The translations under genes and the position numbers were made by a program. 64,000 nt of DNA from Henckelia pumila (taxonomy: Eukaryota; Streptophyta; Magnoliopsida; Lamiales; Gesneriaceae): assembly GCF_033568475.1 (NCBI RefSeq), contig NC_133121.1:197108664-197172663 (forward strand), read 5' to 3'. The notes under the pieces were generated by a model. The model was not told the origin of the DNA. It saw only the letters and a program-made list of their open reading frames with translations, and made no database searches. Below, in pieces: positions 35,675 through 46,776 of this stretch; the stretch's first letter is position 1, and the number at the start of each line of letters is the position of its first letter.

Positions 35675-36622
35675 CTGATCACTAGCATGGCAACCTCCAC
35701 ATTTATTGCAGTATATCTCTGATGCACCAGATTTTTGTCCAGATCTAAATTGTCTCGAGCCACTAGAACTGGATGAACTACTACCTGATCGCTTGAATTG
35801 TTTTCCTTTAGCTTTAAAGAAATTTTTCTTACCGCTTCTACTACCTCCTCCTTCAAATCTCGGTGGTGGTGGTGGAACTTGTGGCTGCTCTTGAGGTTGT
35901 TTAGCTGGTAATGGAACAAATGATGCTCCTCTTTGTCTGATCAAACCAGCTTCCGCCCCTTTAGCTCTGTCTAGTGCATCTGCAAAATTATTAGGTCTGC
36001 TTGCATTTAACAATGTAAAAACATCAGGATTTAACCCATTGATAAACTGATCCGTTTGAGCTTCATCATTTCCTGCTATGTGCGGAGCAAATTTCAACAG
36101 ACTGGTAAACTTTGCCACATATTCCTCAATGTTCAATGATCCTTGCTGAAGGCTAGAAAATTCCGCTCCTTTGTCTTTTTGATAGGAGACAGGAAAGAAA
36201 TGTTGATAAAACACATTTTTAAACACAGACCATATAATAACAGTACCTCAATTCTCTAGAGATTTCTTTGTTGCGATCCACCAACATTTTGCAACTTCAT
36301 GAAGTTGATGTACAACAAGTTTAATTCAATGATCATCATAATAATGCAGAGAATCAAGTAACTGATCGATATCTTCTAGCCAATTCTCACACTCAATGGA
36401 ATTTTCAGTCCCCTTCAGAGTTGGTGGTTTAAAATATTGAAATCTTTTCAGTAAAGTTTCCATTGGGGTAGCTGTGACATCCATCGTATTCCCAGATGTA
36501 CTACCTTGTGCATTTTTAGGTTGTGCATTTTGAGGTTCTATCACTGGCGGTGGTACATTTTGTTGTGCTTTCTAAGGAATAGCCACAGTCTGTCGAGTGA
36601 TTGGTGCTTTACGGGGAGGCAT
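35675..36622 (-). pseudogene. Element C gag
   Basis: The minus-strand start MPPRKAPITRQ at 36622 lies 127 bases after the primer site. The Retrotrans_gag domain contains ECENWLEDIDQLLDSLHYYD, NIEEYVAKFTSLLKFAPHIA and DQFINGLNPDVF. A Gln/Pro-rich and then Ser-rich basic linker follows, ending at a first zinc-knuckle-like CNKCGGCHASDQC. Stops at 36572, 36329 and 36246 break it. The coding sequence continues beyond element E at 26623. Gag packages the element RNA in the cytoplasmic particle. Confidence 0.87.
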
Positions 36623-36748
36623 ATCTGATTTCAAACAGATTAGTACACAAAGAATATCATACACATAAACATATTCAATAAAAATCAATTAGACAAACTC
36701 AATCTACGCCGCTCATTTCATTTCTATTTCAGTCCAAGAACTAACTTC

Positions 36749-36760
36749 GCTCTGATACCA
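36749..36760 (-). other. Primer-binding site of element C
   Basis: TGGTATCAGAGC on the minus strand, 5 bases after the 5' LTR, is complementary to tRNA-Met. Confidence 0.9.
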
Positions 36761-36765
36761 CCTGT

Positions 36766-38815
36766 TGTGGGGACCTTGGGTGCTAATATAATTTTAGGGT
36801 AAGTTTTACATTAAATATGCAATAAACATCATTAATGCAAATAAATTAAATCAAGCCCCAATTTTTTTTAAATACACGGACTGTGTGCACAGGTCCGTGC
36901 ATAGGTCCGTGCATTAATCTACATGTCCCAAACATAAAATGCAAGGTACACGGACCCCGTGCCTACCTCCATGTCCGGGTCCATGCCCAAGTTTCAAAAA
37001 TTCTGAAGTTACTGTTTTCAACCTCAACCACATGGACCCCAACACGGACCTTGTCACGGGGTCCGTGCCTTTGTTATCTCGAACAGGTTCCAAAACAGTG
37101 AACTACATGGACCCATGCACAGAGCATGCACGGGGTCCGTGCCCTGCACTAAAAATCAGCACTTAGGCAGATTTCAAGTCTGGAAAATGTGTAATCTATG
37201 GTACAAACTCTTCATTCATATACAACATGATATACATGCATTTAAAATTCTAAGAAACAATCTAAAATACATGAAATCACAACCATATACACATATCTAA
37301 CATAAGTTATTGTTTTGGTTTCCAACATGTTGATCAAACTTAAAAGTTTCCAAACTAAATACATCGTCTTAAAACTGAGTCTCCACGTGCTACATCTCTC
37401 TCTCAAGCTATCCATGTTGTCGATGACTAGCTTCACTCCCATCTGTTGCCATGCACATATACAAAATAAGACAACAGCCGGAAACATCCGGTGAGAATAT
37501 GATTCTCAGTATAAATGATATATGCATGCAAACAGTATAACATTAACTCTAATCATCTTGTCTCAAAAGTAAAGTAATATAATGCATATCTCACGAATTG
37601 ATTCATACAAAATTTCTGCCATCAAGATTCGTATCCGATCTTGACATGGATATCCATCTATCGTAGTCACATCAGACTCGAAAATAAGGTCGTATCAGGC
37701 CTTGGCATTAGAATCAATTCATGTAGCATATCATATACAAATCTAAGAGCCACTACCTGAATGGATCAACAATCACAAGTTGTAACTCAAGAATAATCAA
37801 AGAACAAGTATGTGATTTTCGGCAACTCAAGAATTGAAATCTAGAGTATCAAATGTCACTTGATCAATATCAATTTATACCTTTCGTGCTCGTGAATTGT
37901 AGACGCTTCAATTCTAAAAATCTACAAAAAAACCTCATATCAAACTCAATTCAACTTCTCAACCCAAACATCAAAAGAAAGTGGCTTCAAACCTTCTTCA
38001 CTTCTATCCCGATTTCGAATGCGAACGTCTCGAGTTGATCACTTAAATACAATGCTGAAATATAGTGTTTAGCACAAGAAATATCAGCTTCCCAATATCT
38101 TACACTACACAACTCATTCAACAATTCAAAACGGTAGAAATTCTGAAACCGGCGGCGTAACGGGACAAAATCGGTAACCAAAACAATAACTAAATCAATT
38201 CTATCATTCAACCAACTTCATATACACTTCATATCAGTTAACATATATCACTAAACCAGCAAATCAGAAGTAGAAAGGGGTTCGAACATGGCTGAAAAAT
38301 TATATCAAATCAATACGGCGTTCGTTCTTTGTTTCGATTTCGAAGATAACATCACAACTAGATCAAAAACCAATATTCATATTTATAATCTGATTTCCCC
38401 AACATTACCATATCTCAAAACAGGCTAAATCATAAGAAAACTTAATTCAATTTGAAGCTCGTCTTGCAAGGATCGCAACGCTATATTCGGAATTGAAATC
38501 GGATAACCGAAACACAAAATATCGGAGCTCGAAGAAAGATGAAAATGTAATTTATGAAGGTTCTGAACTTCTCCTCTCTATTCTAATGAAGGCACGTGTG
38601 AAATGATATAATTCAAGTGGGAATTAAGATATATATATAGCATATTTTCAGTTTAGTCCTTGCACTTTTACCTATTTGCAATTCAGTCCCCGAAAACATA
38701 AAATAATTCAATTTCAATCCTAAATAATTTAAGAATATTAGAATTTAATTCTAAACTCCATATATTCCCAAATTATATATTCTTGGATTAAAATTAAATA
38801 ATTTCGGGCCTTACA
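36766..38815 (-). repeat. Element C 5' LTR
   Basis: On the minus strand it starts TGTAAGGCCCGAAATT and ends GGTCCCCACA. It carries the CACGGACC/GGTCCGTG array at 36875-37145 and is flanked at 38816-38820 by the GCGCA duplication. The small frames inside it recur in the 3' LTR and are not genes. Confidence 0.92.
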
Positions 38816-38820
38816 GCGCA

Positions 38821-39879
38821 CCCGCACCCTGGAACCCAAAAACACGGCACACCTGCGCCAGAGGGTAGCGCGCATCCGCGCCTGACGTGTCGTATTTTTG
38901 AAAACTTTCAGTCTCGAACTTTAAAATGACTCTTTGACATATATCAGAGGATAATCGAGGGTTTTCATCAGTTTTTGAAAGCTAGAGACGGCTAGAGACC
39001 AAGGAAAAGGGAGAAGAAGCATTCTTGGCACGAAGATGGACGAAGCGACTACTGGAGACGGAGAAGCATCATCTACCTTTGTTTTTATTTCATTCTTTCT
39101 CCAAATTTTTGAATTATGTTCAAGAACATGCTTTGTTTGATTTTTATTTTCATTATGAACTAATTCTTTTGTCTAGAGGAACGACGTATCTTGACTTGAA
39201 ACCATGTTTTTGATATTTTTTATTTGCATATTAGAATTCTTCATATGGTTTATTTGTGTTTTCCTGAATTTATTGCTTTCAATTAACTGATCACTAGTTG
39301 AATTGTTATATTTATTTGAAATCTAGCACTCGAGATAGGCAATTTTTAATAGGACCGTAGAAAAATACGTCGTTGGTGTTTATAGAGTTTAAGAGGCCTA
39401 TAACTCCATTGAAGCCATTGTAAGAATTATTATGCTGTTTACTGGATTTAATAGTTGAACTTAGATAGACATATTGAGTTTTCTATTGAATGCGAATTTC
39501 TGATTGACACTCGAGAGAGGTAGTAAAAAATATTAGGGATTCTTGGCTAATAAACTAGAAGAATTTATAATTAAACAATGATTAGAAATAAATTGTGGTG
39601 GAAAGTAAAGTGAAGTTGAACCTCTAGCATTTATCTCATATTAAATTTTCATCTTGCGAAATCATGGTTACTTAATTTTATATCTTGCAAAGTTTTAGTT
39701 TTAAAATTTTAGTTTGATTAAACTCAAATCATTTTCGTAGCTCTACATAAGATTAAGATTTGATTAGTTGCAAATATTTAATATAATATTATTTTATTCA
39801 TTCTCTGTGGGATCGACTTGGACTTAATTCCTATATTATTACTTGATATCGTATGCTTGCGAGTGAAAAACACGCAACA
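38821..39879 (+). repeat. Athila-1 5' LTR, second segment
   Basis: It continues the LTR broken at 11726 and ends CACGCAACA. It aligns with 40700-41750 of Athila-2. Its TATA region is altered (ACATATATCAGAG) compared with the TATATAAGG of Athila-2. Confidence 0.9.
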
Positions 39880-39885
39880 AGTTTT

Positions 39886-39902
39886 TGGCGCCGTTGCCGG
39901 GG
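39886..39902 (+). other. Primer-binding site of Athila-1
   Basis: TGGCGCCGTTGCCGGGG is complementary to the 3' end of tRNA-Asp and is identical to the site in Athila-2 at 41757. Confidence 0.9.
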
Positions 39903-40017
39903 AATGAATTGTATTTGATTTATATTAAATTGCGCTAATTAGTCTTAATTTTGATTTAGAGCATTATATTTTATTCTTTTGGTTCTAATTTTAAATTTTC
40001 CTCTGTTTATGCAGTTT

Positions 40018-40294
40018 ATGCGAAAAAGCCAAAGTTACGACTCACTGCTCTTTGATCCAGAAATCGAGAAAACTACGAAAGCCTTAAGAAAAGCTAGAAG
40101 AGAAGAGTTGAAACAATTGGCTGTAGAAAGAGAAAGAGGAGAAAATACTAGTCTGGTGCCAATCAGAAATCACTTTAGACCGGTGATCAACAATCACTAT
40201 TCTGGAATTGCTCGGCAGAATATCACTGCTAATAATTTTGAGTTGAAGCAGGCATTGGATAATATGGTGCAGCAGAACCAGTTTAAGGGTGCAG
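40018..40294 (+). pseudogene. Athila-1 gag, N-terminal part
   Basis: The start MRKSQSYDSLLFDPEIEKTT at 40018 is shared with Athila-2. The frame is open to 40294, where Athila-2 is inserted at TGCAG. The open frame running a little further is the start of the inserted LTR. It continues at 46777. Confidence 0.88.
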
Positions 40295-40609
40295 TGATAA
40301 GTGCATTTTATGCACTTAATTTGCATATGATTTGACTTGGCTTTTGTGATATATCGAGTAGATTTTATGCGTATTTGTTGTTATTTTTGTGAGATGCAAG
40401 GATTGGAGGAAAAGTAACGAGAAGAGACGGAAAAAGTAATTACGGAGCTGCAAGTTTACAAAATTACTGGAGCTGATAGTTACATCCAAATCCAATCTCC
40501 ACTGTTCACAATGAAGTATGGGATGTTTTAAAGCTGCTGTCAAAATTTCAGCTAAATTCGACGGCTAGAACTAAAGTTATGATTTTTTTTCAAGAATGCT
40601 GCGCGAGTT

Positions 40610-40775
40610 GGATGCGCTGTAGCGCCTGGAACCTGCGCACCCGCGCCCTGTAGCTATTATTTTGAGAAAAATATCGGCAATCAGCGCCCCTGTACCCTAG
40701 GACAGTGCACCCGCGCCCTGGAACCCAAAAACGCGGCGCACCTGCGCCCGAGGGTAGCGCACCCGCGCCTGATGT
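40610..40775. repeat. GCGCACC/CGCGCC repeat array in the Athila-2 LTR
   Basis: At least six variants of GCGCACCCGCGCCC (for example near 40633, 40682, 40711, 40736 and 40756) occur in 165 bases of an otherwise AT-rich LTR. The same array, with changes, lies in Athila-1 (11630-11726 and 38816-38900) and in shortened form in the Athila-2 3' LTR (45720-45800). Confidence 0.8.
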
Positions 40776-40826
40776 GTCTTATTTTTGGAAACTTTTAGTC
40801 TCAAACTTTAAAAGGACTCTTTGGCA

Positions 40827-40833
40827 TATATAA
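40827..40833 (+). promoter_or_regulatory. TATA box of the Athila-2 5' LTR
   Basis: TATATAA lies about 50 bp downstream of the GC-rich array, the expected place for the element promoter. Confidence 0.6.
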
Positions 40834-41756
40834 GGTTAGAATCGAGGGTTTTCATGAGTTTTTTTGAAGGCTAGAGACGGCTAGAGACCAAGGAAAAGGG
40901 AGAAGAAGCATTCTTGGCACGAAGATGGACGAAGCGACTACCGGAGATGGAGAGCATCATCTACCTTCATTTTTATTTAATTCTTTCTCATAATTTTTTA
41001 ATGATGTTCAAGAACATGCTTTGTTTGATTTTTATTTTCATTATGAACTAATTCCTTTGTCTAGAGGGATGACGTAGCTTGACTTGAAACCATGTTTTTG
41101 ATATTTTGATTGATATATTAGAATTATTCATTCGGTTTATTTGTGTTTTCCTGAATTGATTGAGTTCAATTAACTGATCATTAGTTGAATTGTTATATTT
41201 ATTTGAAATCTAGTACTCGAGAGAGGCGATTTTGAATAGGACCGTAGGAAAATACATCATTGGTGTTTATAGAGTTCGAGAGGTCTATAACTCCATTGAA
41301 GTCTTTGTAAGAATTACTGTGCCATTTACCGAATTTAATAGTTGAACTTAGATAGAGATATTGAATTTGCTATTAAATACGAATTTCTTCTTGACACTCG
41401 AGAGAGGTAGTAGAAAATAATAGGAATTCTTGGCTAATAAACTAGAAGAATTTATGATATAGATTTCTTTATGAATTAACTTGGTGGATGGTTAAGTGAT
41501 GTCGAACCTCTACAATTTGTCTCTCATTGAATTTTCGTCTTGCGAACTCGTTGTTAATTAATTTTATTTATTCCAATTTTTAGTTATTTAAACTCAAACC
41601 ATTCTCGTAGCTCTACATAGGATTAAGATTTTATTAGTTAAAAATATTTAATATAATATCATTTTATTCATTCTCTGTGGGATCGACATGGACTCATTTT
41701 CTATATTAAAACTTGACACCGTGCACTTGCGGGCACAAAATTACGCAACAAGTTTT

Positions 41757-41773
41757 TGGCGCCGTTGCCGGGG
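41757..41773 (+). other. Primer-binding site of Athila-2
   Basis: TGGCGCCGTTGCCGGGG, complementary to tRNA-Asp, lies six bases after the 5' LTR. Confidence 0.92.
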
Positions 41774-41889
41774 AATGAATTTTATTTGATTTATATTAAA
41801 TTGTGAAAATTAGTCTTAATTTTGATTTAGAGCATTTTATTTTATTTTGTTGGTTTTAATTTTAAATATTTCTCTTGTTTATTCCGTTT

Positions 41890-42810
41890 ATGCGAAAAAG
41901 CCAGAGTTACGACTCACTTCTCTTTGATCCCAAAATCGAGAAAACTACTAAAGCTTTGAGAAAATCTAGAAGAGAAGAGTTGCAACAAATGGCTGAAGAA
42001 AGAGAAAGAGTTGTCAATAATACTCCGGTTCCAATCATAGATCACTTTAGACCGGTGATCAACAATCATTATTCTGGAATAGCTCGGCAGAATATCACGG
42101 CAAATAATTTTGAATTGAAGCCAGCTTTGATCAATATGGTGCAGCAGAATCAGTTCAGTGGTGCAGCGACTGAAGATCCAAATTTGCATCTGCGCACTTT
42201 TCTGGAGATTGCTGACACAGTGAAAATTCATGGTGTTACTGAAGATACCATCAGACTACGATTATTCTCATTCTCTCTTAAGGATAATGCTCGTAGTTGG
42301 TTGCAGTCATTACCTCTTGGGAGCATCACTACATGGGATGACATGGCTTCAAAATTTTTGGCTAAATATTTTCCGCCTGCCAAGTCGGCTCAGTTAAAAA
42401 TAGAGATCACTACATTCAAACAGCAAGATTATGAGCTACTGTATGAAGTTTGGGAGTGTTACAAGGAATTTATTCGGAAGTGTCCAAACCATAATTTTCC
42501 AGATTGGGAATAAATCGAATTATTCTACAATGGTTTGAATGGGCCAACTAGGATTTCTGTGGATGTTGCAGCTGGAGGTTCGATATTCTCTAAATTTCCT
42601 ACGGAGGCGTATGAGATGCTTGAGCAAATGACTATTAATAGTTATCAGTGGTCGATCGAGAGAACCGCGATAAGGAAACCTGCTGGAATTCATGAAGTTG
42701 ATGCGTTCACTGCCTTGACTGCTCAGATGGCTACTATTTTTACACAATTGGTTGCGCTGACCAAAGGAAATCAAAGTTCAAATGAGTCAGCATCACTAGT
42801 GATGCCGTAA
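41890..42810 (+). pseudogene. Athila-2 gag
   Basis: The start MRKSQSYDSLLFDP at 41890 matches Athila-1. The Retrotrans_gag core reads DPNLHLRTFLEIADTVKIHG, NARSWLQSLPLGSITTWDDM and FLAKYFPPAKSAQLK, typical of Athila/Tat gag. At 42511 a TAA replaces the Gln codon that Athila-1 keeps (KQIELFYNGL). The frame continues after it (FYNGLNGPTRISVD, then AYEMLEQMTINSYQW) to 42810, where a small deletion shifts it. Without suppression the product would stop at 208 residues. Confidence 0.9.
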
Positions 42811-42827
42811 CTTCTGCTGATGGATTT

Positions 42828-44123
42828 GTGAGTGTGGAGCAAGCTCAGTATGTGAACAACCGAAATTTTACTTGCTATCGAGGTAATCCTGTACCAAATC
42901 AATATCATCCTAGTTTGCGCAATCATGAGAATTTTTCATATGTAAATAATAATAATGTATTGAATCCTCCACCGGGGTTCAATAATAAAAAGGATGAGGG
43001 TACGTCATCTTTGGAGGATTTGGTTGGTAATTTTATTTTTGAGTCAACAAAAAGATTTGAGAGAACTGAGAATAGGCTTGATAATATGGAGATACACTTG
43101 ACCAATGTGGGTACTTCTATGAAAAATCTTGAAATACAAATTGGTCAACTTGCCAATGGCTTGACGAATCAGCAGAGAGGATCTTTTCCTAGCAACACTG
43201 AGGTGAATCCAATAGAGCAATGCAAGGCTATTACTTTGAGAAGTGGTAAGGAAGTTTGGGTAGATGAACCAAAAGTAGTGTATGATGAGGATCGAGTTGA
43301 AGATATTGAGGTTGAATCTAAAGAATCTGTCAGTAAAAATTCTAGCAAGTCTGCAGTTATGCATGAGAAACCGCATGTGCCAAAAGCTGTTCTGCCATAT
43401 CCTCAGTGGTTCAAGAAAAAAATATTGGATGAGAAGTTTTCTAAGTTTCTTGACATCTTCAAGAAAATTCATATAAATATTTCATTTGCTGATGCTTTGG
43501 AGCAGATGTCACACTATGAAAAATTCATAAAAAATGTGATGGCAAGGAAGAGAAAACTTGAAGAATTTGAGACAATAAAGTTGACAGAGGAGTGCAGCGC
43601 CATCCTGCAAAAGAAAATACCACAAAAATTGAAAGATCCAGGGAGTTTTACTATTCCTCGTATTATTTGTGGTGCAACTGTTAATAGGGCATTATGTGAT
43701 TTAGGTACAAGTTTTAATTTAATGTCTTTGTTTATTTTCAGGTCTTTGCAGCTTGGTGAGGTGAAACCAACCACGATTACTCTGCAGTTGGCTGACCGTT
43801 CTCTGACTTATCCTTGCGATATTGTGGAGAATGTATTGGTAAAAGTAGATAAATTTATTTTTTCTGCTGACTTTGTAGTGCTTGACATGGAAGAAGCTCA
43901 AGATGTCCCTCTAATTTTGGGGCGACCATTCTTGGCAACTAGAAGAGCTTTAATTGATGTGCAGGACGGTGAATTAACTCTACGAGTTGGTGGTGAAGCG
44001 GTCACTTTTAATATTTATAAGACCACGAATTACCAAGATGAAGTACGTGCTTGTAATCACATTGATTTATTTGATTCTTTTGTGAATAATTTTGGTGTAG
44101 GAATAGAGTTGAAAAGTGGGTGA
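42828..44123 (+). pseudogene. Athila-2 gag C-terminus and aspartic protease
   Basis: This long open frame (431 codons) carries a coiled-coil-like stretch (RTENRLDNMEIHLTNVG), the Athila block KEWKxxx-like AITLRSGKEV, and then KRKLEEFETIKLTEECSAIL. The retropepsin region follows, ALCDLGTSFNLMSL (about 43685-43730). The catalytic triad here is Asp-Leu-Gly, as is usual in Athila/Tat proteases. It continues LQLADRSLTYPCDIVENVLV and PLILGRPFLATRRALIDVQD. The frame ends soon after FNIYKTTN, just where RT should begin, so the deletion of RT/RH/IN starts near 44090. The first ATG is not a true start: the sequence continues gag from the preceding frame. Confidence 0.88.
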
Positions 44124-45397
44124 GATCCGAAGGTGGCGAAGAAGGTGAAAAAGAAAGCTAAGTCCAAGATGATTTTTGAGTATGTTTGGAGGGTGAAAGA
44201 GAGGAACAAAACCTCCAATAAAGTGACAGGAGTTGGCTAAAATCAGCTTCAAGTCGGGCTGAAGACTTTAAACCAAGCGCTTTTTCGGAGGCAACCCAAG
44301 TTTTATTTTATTTTATTTTTGTTTTGTTTTTTATTTAATTTTTAATTTTTTTTGAGGGCATGTCTTGTTCACACGCTAACATTGAATTTTCTACTCTAGG
44401 TCCTTGTAAAGAAATATCGAGTATCAATGTACCTGCCCCCGAAATTATGATGGGCTATGACTATTGACGGTCATGCCACAGGTATGTGCATTCCTTCGTT
44501 CTTGTTATTGAATTATCGTACATTGAGGACAATACACATATTTAAGTTTGGGGGGGTGTATAAAAAATTTGAAAATTGTGAAATTTTTTGATGAGTTAGT
44601 TTGGGTTAGCATGATGTGTAATTGTGTTGGCATATGATGAAAATAATTTTTGTTGTTAAAATTGTTAATGTTAGCTATATTTTATCTTGAGTTCTCACTC
44701 ATATTCACTATGCCTCGATTGTTGACACTCTAGTGATTAAAGAAGCCTTATGATTTTGTGAGTGAATTGGATGATTTGATTCTTAACTTTGGTGATTTAT
44801 ACTTGAAACCGAGGTAGACTTCTACAAGCTTAGAAATGATTTAGGCAAAATTTTTATTGAATGATGAAAAGTTGCCAAAGAAACAAAGAATTTTTTTTAC
44901 AACTCCATTTGGGTCTGGAAAGATATTGAAATCCTAATCACCAATCCATGGCTAAGTTTGCGGATAAAATAGGGTTGATGCTCCATCCGGGCTATAGACG
45001 AGGGTATTTAAATCCGAATCTTATCTTTAGTTATAGCTAAGTCTACAGGTAATTATTGGGGCTAAAATAAAACTGGGTGCAAAATCCAGCGATGTTATGA
45101 AAAAACTATGATATAACTTGAAAAGACCTTTTGATCTTAGTGAGTAGAACTTGAACTTGTTGTAGAGTGTTTTCAAACTAGAGAGCAGAATTGATGAATC
45201 TATGAAACAAACTTGTTGCATTAGTGTATCGAAAGCGAGGAGAGTAGACAAGATTGGCAAATCACACACACACCAGAACTCTTGAGAAAATTAGCGGACA
45301 TATGTATTGAATCTTGGAATGTAAAAATTCGGAGGTCAACTATATTGCTCATTATTGTTTTTCTCGGAACTAGCAAAAGTCTAAGTTTGGGGGTATT
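44124..45397 (+). other. Athila-2 3' non-coding region
   Basis: Short lysine-rich codons (VAKKVKKKAKSK) are followed by the 3' block common after integrase in this lineage (CCAAGCG...GGAGGCAACCCAAG at 44273-44300). AT-rich DNA with two AAGTTTGGGGG tracts (about 44553 and 45383) follows; the second is the polypurine tract before the 3' LTR. No env-like frame is seen. Confidence 0.7.
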
Positions 45398-46771
45398 TGA
45401 TAAGTTCATTTTATGCACTTAATTTTCATATGATTTGAATTGGATTTTGTGATGTATCGAGTAGATTTTATGCGTATTTGTTGTTGTTTATGTGAGATAC
45501 AAGGATTGGAGGAAAAGTAACGAGAAGAGATGGAAAAAGTAATTACGGAGCTGCAAGTTTACAAAATTACTGGAGCTGATATATACATTCAAATCCGATC
45601 TCCGCCGTTCACAATAAATTTGGGATGTTTTAAAGCTGCTGTGAAAATTTCAGCTCAATCTGACGGCTAGAACTCAAGTTATGATTTTTTCAAGAATGCT
45701 GCGCGAGTTGGATGCGTTGTAGTGCCCCCTCGCCCTGTAGCTCTTATTTTGAGAAAAATATCGGCGATCAGCGCCCCGCGCCCGAGGGTAGCGCACCCGC
45801 GCCAGACGTGTCTTATTTTTGGAAAATTTTAGTCTCGAACTTTAAAAGGACTCTTTGGCATATATCAAGTTAGAATCGAGGGTTTTCATGAATTTTTTTG
45901 AAGGCTAGAGACCAAGGAAAAGGGAGAAGAAGCATTCTTGGCATGAAGACGGACGAAGCAACTACCGGAGACGGAGAAGAATCATCTACCTTCATTTTTA
46001 TTTCATTCTTTCTCCTAATTTTTTAATGATGTTCAAGAACATGCTTTGTTTGACTTTTATTTTCATTATGAACTAATTTCTTTGTCTATAGGGACGATGT
46101 AGCTTGACTTGAAACCATGTTTTTGATATTTTGATTGATATATTAGAATTATTCATTCGGTTTATTTGTGTTTTCCTAAATTGATTGTGTTTAATTAACT
46201 GATCATTAGTTGAATTGTTATATTTATTTGAAATCTAGCACTCGAGAGAGGAGATTTTGAATAGGACCGTAGAAAAATACATCATTGGAGTTTATAGAGT
46301 TCGATAGGCCTATAACTTCATTGAAGCCTTTTTAAGAATTACTGTGCCATTTACCGGATTTTATAAGTGAACTTAGATAGAGATATTGAGTTTGCTATTG
46401 AATACGAATTTTTGCTTGACACTCGAGAGAGGTAGTAAAAAATAATAGGAATTCTCGGCTAATAAACTAGAAGAATTTATGATATAGATTTATGAATTAA
46501 CTTGGTGGATGGTTAAGTGATGTCGAACCTCTAGAATTTGTCTCTTATTGAATTTTCGTCTTGCGAACTCTTTGTTAATTAATTTTATTTATTGCAATTT
46601 TTAGTTATTTAAACTCAAACCATTCTCGTAGATCTACATATGATTAAGATTTTATTAGTTGCAAATATTTAATATAATATCATTTTATTCATTCTCTGTG
46701 GGATCGACTTGGACTCATTTTCTATATTAAAAATTGACACCGTGCACTTGCGGGCACAAAATTAAGCAACA
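45398..46771 (+). repeat. Athila-2 3' LTR
   Basis: It runs TGATAAGTTCATTTT to TTAAGCAACA, 1374 bp. It is shorter than the 5' copy mainly because its GC-rich array is shortened. TGCAG follows at once. Confidence 0.93.
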
Positions 46772-46776
46772 TGCAG

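Larger units (their letters stand above)
11727..38815 (-). mobile_element. Element C: Ty3/gypsy chromovirus, minus strand, with D and E nested inside
   Basis: Two LTRs (11727-13793 and 36766-38815) flank a gag-pol read on the minus strand. The direct repeat GCGCA at 11722-11726 and 38816-38820 is the target duplication, made inside the Athila-1 LTR. Without the nested elements D (14105-23173) and E (26629-35669) and their duplicated sites, C is about 8.97 kb, a normal size for this lineage. The primer site is tRNA-Met and the C-terminus of pol has a chromodomain-like end, so it belongs to the chromoviruses. Many stops and frameshifts show that it is dead. Confidence 0.92.
40295..41750 (+). 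repeat. Athila-2 5' LTR
   Basis: It runs TGATAAGTGCATTTT to TTACGCAACA, 1456 bp. A GCGCACCCGCGCCC-rich array (40610-40775) lies just upstream of the TATA box at 40827. Confidence 0.93.
40295..46771 (+). mobile_element. Athila-2: internally deleted Athila-type element nested in Athila-1 gag
   Basis: Two LTRs (40295-41750 and 45398-46771) and a perfect TGCAG duplication (40290-40294 and 46772-46776) define it; its length is 6477 bp. The interior of 3.6 kb carries gag and protease only. RT, RNase H and integrase are missing, yet both the leader and the 3' region typical of Athila elements are present. It is therefore a deletion derivative that would depend on another element for movement. Confidence 0.93.

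Noticed and set aside
36883-37166. Overlapping plus-strand frames that recur at 11905-12132
   Set aside because: They are translations of the CACGGACC palindrome array, present in both C LTRs.
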